A stretch of 64,000 nt of DNA from Tridacna crocea (taxonomy: Eukaryota > Mollusca > Bivalvia > Cardiida > Cardiidae). The translations under genes and the position numbers were made by a program. The notes beneath the pieces were generated by a model. That model searched no databases, was not told the DNA's origin, and saw only the letters and a list, made by a program, of their open reading frames with translations. Shown here one piece after another: positions 19,838 to 31,879 of this stretch (position 1 is its first letter; every line of letters starts with the position of its first letter). The stretch covers positions 25,063,231 to 25,127,230 of the forward strand of contig OX031060.1 in the NCBI GenBank assembly GCA_943736015.1. The letters run 5' to 3'.

Positions 19838-20524
19838 GTAGGTGGAATTGGTATAATATCAGCAGCAGCCAACCTAGTGTACATAGCAGCAACATCTGTA
19901 ATTATATATCTGTAGCAGATGACACAAATGTAAAGTAAACCACAGAGATTATGTACAAGGAAAAAATTATATTATCATATGCAAATACAATGAAATAATC
20001 AAGAGCAGTGTGCATGTGAATTGAAAACATCATGAAAAATATATTACACTCCATTACAAATTAATCTTTCAACAGATTATTTCTTCAACATCACAATTTT
20101 AGATCAGAATACAAAATCTGTGAGCCACATGATATTATGTCCTGGTTACTTTTTCAATATGGGTGAATGTATCCAAACAAGAATGGCTGCATCTAATAAC
20201 AAGGAAAATGGTGGTGAAATATCATATTATATAAACAAACCACACAAGATACAACAAAACCTGTTTGAAGAGATAATTGCTTCGTCACTTGAAGCTATTT
20301 GAGGAAGGTTTATAATTAGACCGGTAAATAGCTGACATATTTTGTTGAAAATAAGTCCTATTCTTCTTTTTGTAAATCAAAATTCCTCTGCCTGTTCAAT
20401 TAGAATAAAAAGGTGATCAGGTCAAGCCAGTCTTATTGGTGGCGTCATCTTGAGAAATAGGTTGATCTTACAAATTTTGTCCACACCTGTATTGTAAATT
20501 ATTTTTACTTGCTGCCAGAAAAAC
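19838..20524. other. unassigned DNA, no gene seen
   Basis: AT-rich. A 60-codon plus frame at 20120-20302 lacks splice borders and any recognisable motif. Confidence 0.4.
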
Positions 20525-20642
20525 AAAATTACAAACTTGTATATATTGAAACCAATTTCAAATAAGACACTGAAAATGGCCCAAATGACCATATCTCTAT
20601 TTGAAAGAGGACCAAACACTGTGGAAAAGGTGAAAAAGCTGG
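20525..20642 (-). mobile_element. decayed TTAA-FB half copy
   Basis: One arm ending AACACTGTGGAAAAGGTG then AAGCTGG, leaving the family at the apex. Confidence 0.38.
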
Positions 20643-20670
20643 CCTACTATGACTGAACTATGATGATTCT

Positions 20671-20898
20671 TTAACCCTTAACAAACAATCCTGACTTTTA
20701 CTGACCCCAAAATACATGTACAAGCATCTGAAAACACTGAGGGAAAAAGAAAAATGCTGGTAACCAGCATTTTCTCCTTTTCTAGCAATGTTTTCTACCC
20801 TTCCTGATACAAATCCAGTCATTTCAGTATCATTTTGTCGTCTGCAAGTTCTTTAGATTTGGACAAGTCTAAAATTTTGTCATTTGGTAAAGAGTTTA
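20671..20898 (+). mobile_element. TTAA-FB type 1
   Basis: TTAACCCTTAACAAACAATC to TTTGGTAAAGAGTTTA. Apex CTGGTAACCAG. Confidence 0.85.
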
Positions 20899-21302
20899 TG
20901 CCATCACCTTTGTTAACATGTTAACAAACGTCAACTCTTTCAGTAAAAACACAATTTTTAGACTTTCGGCTCCAGTAAGTAACGAGTAAAAGTCTTATCT
21001 GTTGATGCTAGATCAAAATGTCTGTATCTTACAGGCAGCCTTGTCAGATTCTGCATCTACACTGTTTCAAATTTCAGAGACATTCAGGCTAAAATTGTGA
21101 CAGTAATTTATATTTGCAACAGTTGGCTTCAAAATGTCTGAATTTATCACAGTTGGGCCTAATATTGTCTGAATTTGCAACAGTTGAGTTTGAAATTGGC
21201 TGGATTTGCAACATTTTAGTTAAAAATTGTGACCTTGATGAAAATTATCTCTTGAAAGATTAATTTGAATAGGAGCAGGGGATGACCCTGATCTTGACTC
21301 CT

Positions 21303-21480
21303 TCAACCCTAAACAATCCAATGCTCCTATGGAAAGGAAGCTATTGAAAACATGGTAGAAAAACTCCCCAATAGTTTGATATGATTCAAAAGACAACTTC
21401 TAAGACATATTTGTTTGCATTCAGAATTTTCCATTTAAAGATAATATTGTCTAACATTTTGTTGTCTGGTACACAGTTAA
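21303..21480 (+). mobile_element. diverged TTAA-FB
   Basis: Left end reduced to CAACCCTAAACAATCC. Right end GTTGTCTGGTACACAGTTAA is recognisable. The palindrome has lost one arm. Confidence 0.5.
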
Positions 21481-21483
21481 GGA

Positions 21484-21712
21484 TTAACTCATTACCACAT
21501 GAAAAATATTTAGACTGGTCCAAATTGAAAGCATTTGCAGAGGACAAAATACAGGTGACTGAAAAATTGAAATTTGTTCTGGGAAGTGTAGAAAACACTG
21601 TGGGAAAAGGAGAAAATGCTGGTTACCAGCATTTTCTCCTTTTCCTACAGTGTTTTCAAAAGGCTTCTTTCTCAGGGGCGTCAAAAGTAGGGATTGTGTG
21701 GTAATGGGTTAA
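21484..21712 (-). mobile_element. TTAA-FB type 1, complete
   Basis: TTAACTCATTACCACATG to GTGTGGTAATGGGTTAA, 229 bp. Apex CTGGTTACCAG. Confidence 0.95.
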
Positions 21713-21716
21713 CCCT

Positions 21717-21931
21717 TTAATTCTTTACCAAGCGAAAAAATTTTGGAATAGTTCAAATTCAAAGCACTTGCAGACGACAAAATAAACGTGGCTCAAAAAC
21801 TGAAATCTGTTTTGAGCAGGGTAGAAAACATTGAGGGAAAAGGAGAAAATGCTGGTTACCAGCATTTTATCCTTTTCCCACAATGTTTTCAGAAGGCTTC
21901 TTTCTCAGGGGCTATAAAAGTCGGGATTCCA
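21717..21931 (-). mobile_element. TTAA-FB type 1, distal end missing
   Basis: Starts TTAATTCTTTACCAAGC, full hairpin, then stops at AAAGTCGGGATTCC, where an oppositely oriented copy begins. Confidence 0.87.
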
Positions 21932-22103
21932 ATCCCAAGTTTTTTTTAACAACCCTGAATAAGAAAGCTTTTGAAACCATTGTGGGAAAAGGAGAAAATT
22001 CTTTTACAAACAAATCTCATTACTTGTGCCACATTTATTATCTCCTTTGGAAATGCTTCTAATTTGAACCTGTCTAAAGTTTTGTTGTGTGGTAAAGAGT
22101 TAA
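21932..22103 (+). mobile_element. TTAA-FB, left end and right hairpin arm missing
   Basis: Begins AATCCCAAG and keeps one hairpin arm up to GGAGAAAATTC, then the right arm to GTGTGGTAAAGAGTTAA. The two left ends meet head to head with the preceding copy. Confidence 0.72.
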
Positions 22104-22544
22104 TTAGGCTAGGAGTGGGTGATGACCCTGATCTTAGCTTCTCTAATTGGACTGACATGTGACAAAAGCTATTTTGCCATTTCTTTTAAAGCTACCCACG
22201 CAAGCTTGAAAAAAAAGGCCATTTCATGAATACAAACTGATACTAGATTTCAAAAGGGCCCCATAGACTGGTCCTGAGATTTTTATCTCTCTTCTCTTCT
22301 CTCTCTGCAATATTAATCTTGTTTGGTTATGATTTGGGTCGCGAGACAAAAACGAAAAAGAATCCCTTACATGCATGCATGGGGCTTGAAAACTTTCTTG
22401 AAAGCTATATGAAGTATGCATGCAAGACTGTATGATTTTTCAGGCTTTATCAGTGCGACAGGCAAAAAACAAAGTTTTACTTAAAAAGAATCATTGCCCC
22501 AAAAGTCAATTAATGACCCTTATTTCGAACTCCGTATTACTCTA
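22104..22544. other. unassigned DNA, no gene seen
   Basis: Includes a GCATGCATGG / CATGCATGCAAG pair near 22370-22425. No gene or clear repeat. Confidence 0.4.
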
Positions 22545-22736
22545 AACTTTAGCCTTTCCAATACGGATTTGCAGATCAAAAAACGATACTCAAAAGATAG
22601 CATTTGTCTTTGCTCTATAAAACATTGCTGGGAAGGAGAAAAACACTAAATATCTCTGTCGTAGTCCCACCATTCTTTCAGACACTTTATACTCCATGGT
22701 CATGAAAAGACATCAATCGTTTTGGCAAAGGGTTAA
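22545..22736 (-). mobile_element. decayed TTAA-FB
   Basis: Ends GTTTTGGCAAAGGGTTAA. Hairpin region strongly altered. Shares its TTAA with the next copy. Confidence 0.45.
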
Positions 22737-22957
22737 CTCAGCACCAGTTGAAATCTCCTTGATGAAGACGGCTTTGGGAAACATTGTGGGAAATGGAGAA
22801 AATCCTGGTGACCAGCATTTTCTCCTTCTTCTACACAATGTTTTCTAACCTTCACAAGACAAATCCTTTTTTTGGCCATGTTTAAGTTATGGTCTGCAAA
22901 ATGAGTAGTCTTTCCAATTTGGACAAGTCTAAAATTTTGTCATTTAGTAAAGAGTTC
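22733..22957 (+). mobile_element. TTAA-FB type 1, diverged ends
   Basis: TTAACTCAGCACCAG to TTTAGTAAAGAGTTCAA. Hairpin nearly intact with an extra two bases on one arm. Confidence 0.82.
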
Positions 22958-23351
22958 AAAGTAATGGAACAATCATTGCATTGTTAAATGCTTTTTTACG
23001 TTAGATCTGATAATGTTCATTGAATGAATAACAGGTTACTGCATTTTATTCAAGTGTCGAACACAAAAAACCTTGATCATTGTGCTAGGGTCAATTATAT
23101 CAACAGCCCACTGAAAAGAAAAAAGAACCAAAATAAATGGTTTCTAACCAGATAATTTGAAAATTGGAAATATAAGAATCCTAATAATCAGAATTTCATT
23201 TATCACCATTTAATTCACATTTAAAGTGTAAATCACAATCCTATCCTAGCCAATACCTCATTATTTAGAAATATCTAAAAAGTTATGCATTTTAGGAGAG
23301 AAACCCATGTTTTACAAACAGAAATGACGAAACAAGACGTATGAACAATGT
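22958..23351. other. unassigned DNA, no gene seen
   Basis: AT-rich. No feature recognised. Confidence 0.4.
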
Positions 23352-23600
23352 TTTAATCCATTACCATGATCTGAAAGTTTTAATGACCCTGAGGTGGAAC
23401 CAGCTTTTGATAGATCATAGTAAGAGAGAAGGCAATGCTGCCCCGTGAGTAACCAGCATTTTCTCTTAATTCCCTCAATGTCTTCAATCCTTTCAAAACC
23501 CCGTCTACTGAATTAGTAAGCATTTAAATTTTTCATCTGCTAATGTTTATAAAATCATTTCTGTTTAAACCGGTCTTGAATTTTATCCTTGGAGTTACAG
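23352..23600 (+). mobile_element. decayed TTAA-FB
   Basis: TTTAATCCATTACCATG start, GTAACCAGCATTTTCTC hairpin arm and CGGTCTTGAATTTTATCC right end, all diverged. Confidence 0.45.
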
Positions 23601-24683
23601 TTGAAACGTTACTCCAAGCAATTGTGATAAATAGTTCTGAATAAGACTCTCTGGTGTTTTGGACTTTTAGAAAGCTTTTCACTACAGGGGCATCAAAAAA
23701 GATTTAGATCAAAATTTGACTGCAAAAAAGCAGTCCCACAAAATTTGATCTACACAGCCTCTTTGCCTAAATATTCAGGACAAAAGGAACCTTGAACTTG
23801 TTAATATTTTGAATTAATCAACTGAAAGAGTCTGAAAGATTTATTCAAGGCACCAAGGGTTGGCAAAGCGCAAGTTTGGTTCAGAAAATACTTTTTCAAA
23901 CAACAAGAAAACTGAAGCTTAGATTGTGACATAAATTTGTTGAGCTTTCATAGAATTAATCTGCAAAGAGCTTCAATGGCCTCATTTGTCTGGGGCTTTA
24001 TGCTGATACATTTGCCATATGACAAGTGATAAAAGAATTATCCATGCATTTTCATGGCTTTGGGACCATTTACCACAGGCTCACAGGTATACATACATGT
24101 ACTAAGGTACTCCGACCTCAAGTAAATGACCACCTGGAATCCAACCAAGATGTTTTGAGTTATCAAATGTCCCAATCATTGACATACAAATGCCATAAGT
24201 GATGGATACTGCTATACCACACATGCCATAATAGCCGAGTCAAAAAATGCCATTACCACTGAGCCACATTTATTGCCAAGTACTGCAAAACCCAAGCATA
24301 GTTTGAGCTGATGTCTGTTTCTTTCAGACAACAGAATATGAAAATGGAACTATTTTAAAATATAAATTTATAAATAGGTCAGACTTTAAAAATAGTGTCA
24401 GTTACTAAGAATACTCACAATGTACCGAACATTGTATCTACTTTGGTGCATATAGAAAATTGCCTATTTATTTTGTACTTTGTTATGACCTGTTAAATGT
24501 TTATACTGCTATAAACATTTGAGACTCAAGGTTTCATGTCAATAGCATTCTTTTTTGTGGATTAGGCTGATTAAATGGTAGGATTTTTCTGTGGAGAGAC
24601 TTTTAAGGCAAAATTTTTTTTTCATAAAACGAAGATTTACCGAACAACTTCAAACTACACATGGACCAATTGGTATGCCTCCA
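23601..24683. other. about 1.1 kb without a recognised gene
   Basis: AT-rich. A GCAGTCCCACAAAATTTGAT CTACAC stretch near 23730 resembles the GTCTGATCTTGATCTAC motif seen elsewhere in the window. Nothing else supported. Confidence 0.4.
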
Positions 24684-24916
24684 TTAACCCTTTGCCACAC
24701 AATAATGACTTTTAACGCCCTTGAGGAAGAAGCCTTTTGAAAACACTATGGGAAAAGGAGAAAATGCTGGTTACCAGCATTTTCTCCTTTATCCAAAATG
24801 TTTTGTATCCTGTCTGGGTCAAATTTCATTATTTGAGTCATATTGAAATTGTTGTCTGCATAATTATGCTTTCAATTTAGACAAGGTCAAAATTTTGTCG
24901 CCTGGTAAACAGTTAA
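24684..24916 (+). mobile_element. TTAA-FB type 1, complete
   Basis: TTAACCCTTTGCCACAC to GGTAAACAGTTAA. Apex CTGGTTACCAG. Right arm diverged. Confidence 0.92.
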
Positions 24917-25214
24917 TTGAGAAACGTTTGGAAATTTGATATTCTTGATATTTTCGTTGTTATGTATCCCATGACAAAACAACATCTGAAGTCATTTCAG
25001 TGTTGTTCAAATTCCATGAATGGGTACATTAATTTCAGTTACCATCATCTATCAATAACCTATTGCAAAGCATTGTTTTCTTGAAGCTACCAAATTTTAT
25101 TGCAAATTCAAAGCATTTTCATTTTCAAGGGGTGCACTGAACTTCATTTGACTGCAGGCTGTACCATCTTTTTCACAATGACATTAATCCAAATAGTTTG
25201 TACAGGCCCTGGGT

Positions 25215-25443
25215 TTAACTCTTTACCAAACGACAAAATTTTACACAAGTCCAAACTAAAAGCATTTGCAGACGACAAAATTAATGTGATTCTAGAATTG
25301 AAATTTGTTTTGGGAAGGGTAGAAAACATTGTGGGAAAAGGAGAAAATGCTGGTTACCAGCATTTTCTCCTTTTCTCACAATGTTTTCAAAAGGCTTCTT
25401 TCTCAGGGGGTCAAAAGTGGAGATTGTGTGGTAAAAAGTTCAA
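25215..25443 (-). mobile_element. TTAA-FB type 1, complete
   Basis: TTAACTCTTTACCAAACGAC to GTGTGGTAAAAAGTTCAA. Perfect palindrome apart from one arm base. Confidence 0.93.
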
Positions 25444-26084
25444 AGTTCTCAATGTTTTGGGTGCTGGTGATTAACAGTTTACTATTTAAGATGTCTGTGA
25501 GAGCTTCAAATAAAATTTACAATGCATTTATGCTCCATTCTGTGTCCCATGGGCATAAATCATCACAAATGTAAAATGGGTTGTCAAACACAGCTTCCTG
25601 CTGCCCTTACATGGCCTAGTAAATGTAATTATTAGAAAAATATTGTTCACCTATCCTTTCCTTCATCTTTGCAGCTCGTTATGATTGTGCTTACTCATTA
25701 TGTGCTGACATTTCCAGGTCAGAAATTGGGTCACTAAGAAAAGATGGTAACATTCAGAGACAATATTTTGTTTAGACCATTGAAGCAACCATGTCAGAAT
25801 GTTTAATTTAGACTGGACTATTAAGTAAGGAATGCATTCAAAATATTTGTATCAGTAATGTCAATCATTATAATTTGATCATATATATATATGTATGTAT
25901 TTTCGAAGAAAGCAAAACGTTTTCACACAATGTTCTACATCAATTGTGATCTAGTTATTTTCTCAAATGCCCTCAAATTCCAATAAATGGGGTCTTGTCA
26001 TAGAGCCTTTCCCATTGTCTTATATATAAAGTATTTCATGAGCTATTTAACTGCATCAATGTCTTTTCCATTTCTTCAATTTAA
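25444..26084. other. unassigned DNA, no gene seen
   Basis: Short ATATATATATAT tract at about 25881. No gene or repeat copy recognised. Confidence 0.4.
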
Positions 26085-26245
26085 AAAAAAATGCAAATGA
26101 CAAAGTAAATCTGGCCAACATGATGGGATTTGTTTTTAAAAGGAATAAGAAAACACTGTGGGGAAAAGTAGAAAATGTATTTGACCAGCAGTTTCTTCTT
26201 TACCCAAAATGTTTTCTAAAGCCTGTTACCTCAAGGTCATTAAAA

Positions 26246-28780
26246 ACAAGAGCCGTCAGAGACGGGTTATGCTCCCTGAACAAGTGCTTGTCATAAAATA
26301 TATGAAATTGATATAAATTTACTTCTTTTATCCTAAAAGGACCTGTTCATGCTCCCCAAAAATTGAAGTGAAAAGGCAATTACTTTCTTTGAGATAGCCA
26401 ACACAAACTTGTAGATGACAATAAGCCCACTACGCCCCCTTTAAGCCCTCTTTTCCCATAAGGCAATATTGCATCATTGAAATAAATACAACTGGTGTGT
26501 GATTTGTGGCATTTTTTAGTAATAATTCAAAATTCGAAATTTCATAAAATTTTGAGCAGTCATGTCGTAAATATTACATAAAATGATTTTTTACATGGAG
26601 CCCCCTTTTTCCATGACGCAGCCTAAAATTGAGAAACCGGAAGAGAGGTACCTGGCAACGTTCCAACAAGTTCAGATTTGAAATTTCACAAAGTTTTGAG
26701 CACAGATGTAGGAAATACAAATGAAAAACAATTTTTTTCCATAAAGTCCGGCCTTTTTCCGTGGCGCAGCCTCAGATTGAGAAACCAGGAAAGAGGTATT
26801 TGCGCATTTAATAACTCATAGATTGAAAATAACAATGGTACATGTTAAAACTTGTAAAATAAGATATAACCATGAAGTTTCACGAAATTTTGACAAAAAC
26901 TGAACGAGATATTAGTAAAAATTGCAATTTTGCATTAAGGCCCCTTTTTCCTTGGCATTTTACAAGAAACCCCCTTTTTTCATGACAGAAGGTCAAATTG
27001 AAAAACACATAGATAAAGAAACAAGAGCACATGGTGAAACTTTGAAAAAACAATATAACCATGAAGTTTAATGAAATTTTGACCAAAACTGAATGAGACA
27101 TTAGTAACAAGAGGGCCATGAGGGCCCTGTATCGCTCCACTGGCTAATTCGTAAAAACACTACAAGCCAAACATTACATTATTTGGCCAACTGGTTTCAA
27201 ACTTGAGGACATACAATTTTTTTCCATAAAAACCTACAAAAAAGCTGAGACCCCTGGGCAAATCCAATTTTGAACACAAAGCTATAATTGTATCCTGGTG
27301 GAAGTCTACAAGATAAAGCCCCATACCAAATAATACAGGTGTAGAATGTGTAGTTATAAACAAGAAGATTTTCAAAGTTTTCTCAATAAAAGGACCTGTA
27401 CAACATAAAATCCATGAGACAGGGCTAAATTTAGTGGTCCTAGTCTTTATTATGGTTAGTAACAAGATGACATAGAAAGTTTTCACCACAAAAGCCCATG
27501 TAAAACTTGTGACCCCTGGTGTTGGGACAAACTTGACCCTAAGGCTATAATTTGGGCCCTCCTGGTAGAGGCCCACTAGATAAAGCTACATGCAAAATTT
27601 GATAGCCCTAGGCCTTATGGCTAGGTACAAGTAGATTTTTAAAAAATTCCCAATATGAGCCCATGTAAAACTTGTGACCCCCAGGACAAGGCCAAATTTG
27701 ACCCCAGGGCTACAATTTGGGCACCTTTGGTAGACAACCACTTGATAAAGCTAGATGCAAAATTGAGTAGCCCTAGGCCTTATGGCTTGGTACGAAAAGA
27801 TTTTTAAAGTTTTCACTATATAAGCCCATATAAAACTTGTGACCCCCCGGGGCCGGGTCAAATTTGACCTCTGGGCTATCATTTGGGCACTCTGGGTAGA
27901 GTTCTACTAGATAAAGCTTCATGCCAAATTTGGTAGCCCTAGGCCCTATGGCTAGGTACCAGAAGGATTTTAAAGTGTTCCCTATATAAGCCCATATAAA
28001 ACCTGTGACCCCTGGGGTGGTGCCAATTTTGACCCTAAGGCTATTATTTGAATGAAATTGGTAGAGGTCCATGAGATAAAGCTACATGCCAAATTTGGTA
28101 GCCCTAGGCCTTATGGTTTCAGAGAAAAAGATTTTTAAAAATTTTCAATATTTTTCAGTTTTGTTGCCATGGCAACCAGAGTTTTTGAAGGAATAAAATT
28201 CTTTCAAGGAATTCTGAAGAGGACCATGGCAGGATCATTTCGGTGAAGTTTCATCAAAATTGGATGGGTAGTTTCAGAGAAGAAGATGTTTGAAATAAAA
28301 GTTAATGCACGCACAGACGCACGTATGCACGCACGCACGGATGCACAACAGACACCGGGCCATGACATAAGCCCGCTGGCCTTCGGCCAGTGGAGCTAAA
28401 AATTGGAATTTTGCAAGAAACCCCCTTTTACCGTGACAGAACATCAACTTAAAAACGCCTAGATTAAAAATAGTAAGGGCACATGCTGAATCTTTCCATA
28501 AACAATATAACCATGAAGTTTCATGAAATTTCAACAAAAACTGTATGAGATATTAAGTAAAAATTGCAATTTTGCATTAAGTCCCTTTTTTCCATGACAC
28601 GGGGTCAAATGGAAAAAGCGGGAAAGACGCGTCGGCGCCTTACCCTAAGGTCAGTTCATATATGAAGTTTTATCCAATTTGGTCCAGGGGTTGCGGAGAA
28701 ATGGCTTCGGACGGACGGAAGGACAGGCGGATTGACAGATGTACCTGCGACTATATGCTCGCCCTTCGGGGAGCATAAAA
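26246..28780 (+). mobile_element. repeat element with TATGCTCCC / GGGAGCATA termini, interrupted
   Basis: Starts ACAAGAGCCGTCAGAG then GGTTATGCTCCC, and ends in the hairpin GCTCGCCCTTCGGGGAGC followed by ATAAAA. The 5' subterminal TATGCTCCC is complementary to the 3' GGGAGCATA. Internally it carries repeated units of the TTTTTCCATGACRC type. A hairpin-ended element without a clear target duplication, entering an A-run, suggests a Helentron-like or related non-autonomous transposon; this is an inference. Confidence 0.65.
27107..28400 (+). mobile_element. GCTCCACTGGC element nested in another element
   Basis: Starts ACAAGAGGGCCATGAGGGCC then GCTCCACTGGC, and ends CTGGCCTTCGGCCAGTGGAG CTAAAA. 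It interrupts the outer element between GACATTAGTA and AATTGGAATTTTGC, which are contiguous in the outer element's own internal repeat. It contains tandem units of about 166-170 bp starting GCCCATRTAAAACTTGTGAC. Open frames across it are periodic by-products. Confidence 0.85.
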
Positions 28781-28806
28781 ATAGGGCTGTCTGGTGAACC
28801 ATGATC

Positions 28807-29193
28807 TGCCCCTGGGACTTGTTTGAGGTATCAACAGAGGCAGTACCCAGTCACGATATAGCATGTTCATGTTCGTGTGCAGTGTCCATAACAGACAACT
28901 TCTGAATAAGTTATGAGAGAAAATAAACTATCGGTATGTTAAAAACACACAATCCATATTAGTGACCTCTGCTTTAACAATTCACTTGCTTTGTTTGATT
29001 TCTTTACTTGTTTCCATGTAGGATAGATATTAGCAAAAAGAATTACATGATACAATGCTTGTATTACATATCCACCAGAGTTGTGAATGTGATTACTGGC
29101 TAATTTAGAAGATTCCTGGTTGTCATTGTGACATTTTAGATTCTTTTCTCTCTCACCACAGAAGATTGTCTTAGCCTGGTTCATTTTCTTTTA
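28807..29193. other. unassigned DNA, no gene seen
   Basis: No repeat copy or coding-like segment recognised. Confidence 0.4.
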
Positions 29194-29419
29194 TTAACCC
29201 ATTACCACACAATGATCCCTACTTCTGGCAACCCTGAGAAAGAAGCCTTTACTAAACATTGTGGGAAAAGGAGAAAAAGACATTCTCTCCTTTTCCACCA
29301 ATGTTTTCTACCCTTCACTAAACAAATTTCAACTTTTCAGTCAATTTATTTTGTTGTCTGCATATGCTTTCCATTTGGACAAACCTGAAATATTGTTGTT
29401 TGGTAATGGCCCGTATTAA
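29194..29419 (+). mobile_element. TTAA-FB type 1
   Basis: TTAACCCATTACCACAC to TTTGGTAATGGCCCGTATTAA. The apex is lost: the arms meet at GGAGAAAAAGACATTCTCTCC. Confidence 0.85.
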
Positions 29420-29928
29420 ATAGCCAAAAGAGAGAAATTTGGGAATAGTAATTTCAAACAGGTATTCAAATGTATGAAATGTGTTGATAAGTATTGGTTT
29501 TGCCGTTTCCATGCCTTTGCTTGTTTCTATGTAACAGGGATATCCCAGTCATTTTGAACTCAACTGGTTGTGAGTGTACACTAGTTCCGGCTTCAGAAGA
29601 TTCATGGTTGACTTTGTGATAAAGTACATTTCTTGTCTCATCAGTCATCACTGACCATTGTGTGGAGTTTTGTGCTCATAAGGGTGATAATAAGGCAGAC
29701 ACCCCAGAAAGAATGTTGTGCATACTACCCTATAAATACATGGAACTGGTTCACTGGTGCCTACAACATAACTAAGTTCATATTTGGGAAGCAGCTCTAC
29801 AAAATAACAGTAAACCAATATTAGCAATAATGTTAGGATCTCTCTATGAGTAGTATATTTATTTTCAAAAAAAAATCACCAAAGACCCAATCTCATAGCT
29901 AAATATGTCAAGAATTCTGAAACAATAT
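29420..29928. other. unassigned DNA, no gene seen
   Basis: Two 61-63 codon frames on opposite strands at 29466-29824 show no domain, splice borders or bias. Confidence 0.4.
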
Positions 29929-30092
29929 TTAACCTTTTTCTCCATAGATACTCATTTCCACACATTGCCTGTAGAGGCCTTTTGAAAACATTGTGGCAAA
30001 ATGTGAAATTGCTCAATTTCACTTTTTGTCACATTGTTTTCTATGCTATCAAAAGATGTCATATACACATTTCATGGAGAGTAATCAGTTAA
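29929..30092 (+). mobile_element. TTAA-FB type 3, right half shortened
   Basis: TTAACCTTTTTCTCCATAG start. The hairpin apex is shortened to GAAATTGCTCAATTTC. Ends ATGGAGAGTAATCAGTTAA. Shares TTAA with the next copy. Confidence 0.82.
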
Positions 30093-30275
30093 CTCTTTAC
30101 CACACAATCACAACTTTTAACGAGAAAGAAGCCTGAATGAGATTTTCTCCTTTTCCAACAATATTTTCTACCCTATCAAAGTCAGAAATTGTCAAAATAC
30201 AAAGATTTAATTTGTTGTCTGCAGATGCTTTGAATTTGGCCCAGTCCAAAAAGTTGTCGTTTGGTAAAAAGTTTA
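30089..30275 (+). mobile_element. TTAA-FB, left hairpin arm deleted
   Basis: TTAACTCTTTACCACAC to GTCGTTTGGTAAAAAGTTTA. Confidence 0.78.
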
Positions 30276-30422
30276 CATGGGACCCAACAGGAAAGGGTTA
30301 CGTGTAATTTGGGAAATTCAAGCTAATGAATGAATGGTTCTGGCACATGCCTGGTAATGGAGTATCATGGGTGCTACCATACATGGGCTTTTCAATTTTT
30401 AATGAGTCACAAACAATGGATT

Positions 30423-30490
30423 TTAACTCTTTATCATACCACAAAGTTTCAAACATGTCCAATCAAAAGCATTTGCCACTAAATAAATGT
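30423..30490 (-). mobile_element. TTAA-FB end fragment
   Basis: TTAACTCTTTATCATACC followed by about 50 bp of right-arm sequence only. Confidence 0.5.
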
Positions 30491-30514
30491 TGGTAACATA
30501 ATTGCAATTATCTT

Positions 30515-30741
30515 TTAACTCTTTACCAAACAACAAGATTTTAGAATGGTCCAAATTAAAAGCATTTGCGGACGACAAAATAAATGTGACTCAAATATTA
30601 AAATTTGTTTTGAGAAGGCAAGAAAACATTGTTGGAAAAGAAGAAAATGCTGGTTCAGCATTTTCTCCTTTTCCCACAATGTTTTCGGAGGGCTTCTTTC
30701 TGAGGGTCGTTAAAAGTCGGGATTGTGTGGTAAAGAGTTAA
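30515..30741 (-). mobile_element. TTAA-FB type 1, complete
   Basis: TTAACTCTTTACCAAAC to GTGTGGTAAAGAGTTAA. The apex lost four bases (TGCTGGTTCAGCA). Confidence 0.92.
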
Positions 30742-30888
30742 AGGATAGAAAACACTGTGTGGTAAAAATAAGAAAATGCTGGTGAGCAAGATTTTCGCTT
30801 TTTCCTCACAATGTTTTCTAAAGCCTTCCTCCTCAAGGTTGTTAAAAGGTTGCTGAGAGATAGGTTTGTTTGGTTTTGAAAGGATTAA
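30738..30888 (-). mobile_element. TTAA-FB, proximal part missing
   Basis: Begins TTAAAGGATAGAAAACAC at the hairpin and runs to GGTTTTGAAAGGATTAA. Confidence 0.7.
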
Positions 30889-31118
30889 CCCATTACCACA
30901 CAATCCCTACTTTTGACGACCGAGAAAGAGGCATTTCGAAAACACTGTGGGAAAAAGAGAAAATGCTGGTAACCAGCATTTTCTTTTTCTCCTTTTTCCC
31001 ACAATGTTGTCTACTCTTCGCAAAATAAATTTCAAATTTTCAGTTACTTTTATTTTGTCATCTGCAAATGCTTTTGATATGGACTAGTCTGAAATATTGT
31101 CTTTTGGTAATAAGTTAA
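30885..31118 (+). mobile_element. TTAA-FB type 1, complete
   Basis: TTAACCCATTACCACAC to TTTTGGTAATAAGTTAA. One hairpin arm has a TTTTTC duplication. Confidence 0.92.
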
Positions 31119-31254
31119 TCATAGCTCAGAGAAAGTATTTTGTCAATACAAATATCAGTGTACTCATAGCAATGTGGCTGCTTTGAATAAACCAACACTT
31201 TTTAGGCAGCATAATGTACAAAAAAGATTTAAGGGACAGCATATCATCTATCTG

Positions 31255-31395
31255 TAAATATGATGTTGCCAAAAAAATGTGGCAAAAACTCACTGTAACA
31301 AGCATTCCTTTCTCTTTTTGCTGTTATGTCTTCAAAAGGAATCTGCTTCCTCCAGGGAATTGCCAATATTTTGTTTGTGGTGTAATGGGTGTTAT
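31255..31395 (-). mobile_element. decayed TTAA-FB
   Basis: ATGTGGCAAAAACTCACTGTAACAAGCATT and TGTCTTCAAAAGGAATCTGC resemble the hairpin and adjoining arm. Weak. Confidence 0.3.
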
Positions 31396-31504
31396 GGAAA
31401 TAATAACTTGTCAATACAAATATCAATTAAAATCATTATTTGCACAAACAGAAGTAACCATACACATACAGGAAAACATAAACATTATTTTAAGTATTGT
31501 TTCA

Positions 31505-31555
31505 ACAGGAGGGCAAATGATGGCCCTGTCTTGCTCCACTATCCTAAAATACATA
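31505..31555 (+). repeat. solitary 5' end of the GCTCCACTGGC element
   Basis: GGAGGGCAAATGATGGCCC, then TGCTCCACTATCC, matches the start of the elements at 27107 and 42878. The body is absent. Confidence 0.5.
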
Positions 31556-31879
31556 AATGAGCAAAAATTGGGATGGATAGTGAAATTGATTTGTAATCTA
31601 TAAGATAATAACATAATACTTTACGAAAAAAGCAAACAAAGCAAGGAGAAGTCATAGTTCTTTTTGAAATAAAGTATTTACAACAGTTACTGTCTTACAC
31701 AACAAATGGTTTTTGACAAGATGATATCCAAAGATTCATGTAATTCTGTTTATATTTGCTTTAGCACACAATTTAGATAAAGATCAGACAGCACACCCTG
31801 AGCAGTCTGATCTTAGATCTACTCTGTGTACTTTTTGCTAGAAATTCTAAGTACAGCAGCTATGAAATGGCAATATCTG

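Larger units (their letters stand above)
26085..28806 (-). mobile_element. TTAA-FB split by a nested insertion
   Basis: The left part 26085-26245 runs to GGTCATTAAAA. The remaining end reappears at 28781 as ATAGGGCTGTCTGGTGAAC, matching the family TAGGGATTGTGTGGTAA. Everything between is the inserted material. Confidence 0.6.

Noticed and set aside
27160-28072. 138- and 99-codon minus-strand frames with a repeating LYxxxxNxSxxVKF pattern
   Set aside because: The pattern follows the internal 166-170 bp DNA units of the GCTCCACTGGC element. Unit lengths are not multiples of three and no domain is visible.
31214-31603. 129-codon plus-strand frame
   Set aside because: It runs across a decayed TTAA-FB and the solitary 5' end of another repeat, so it is not a coherent gene.
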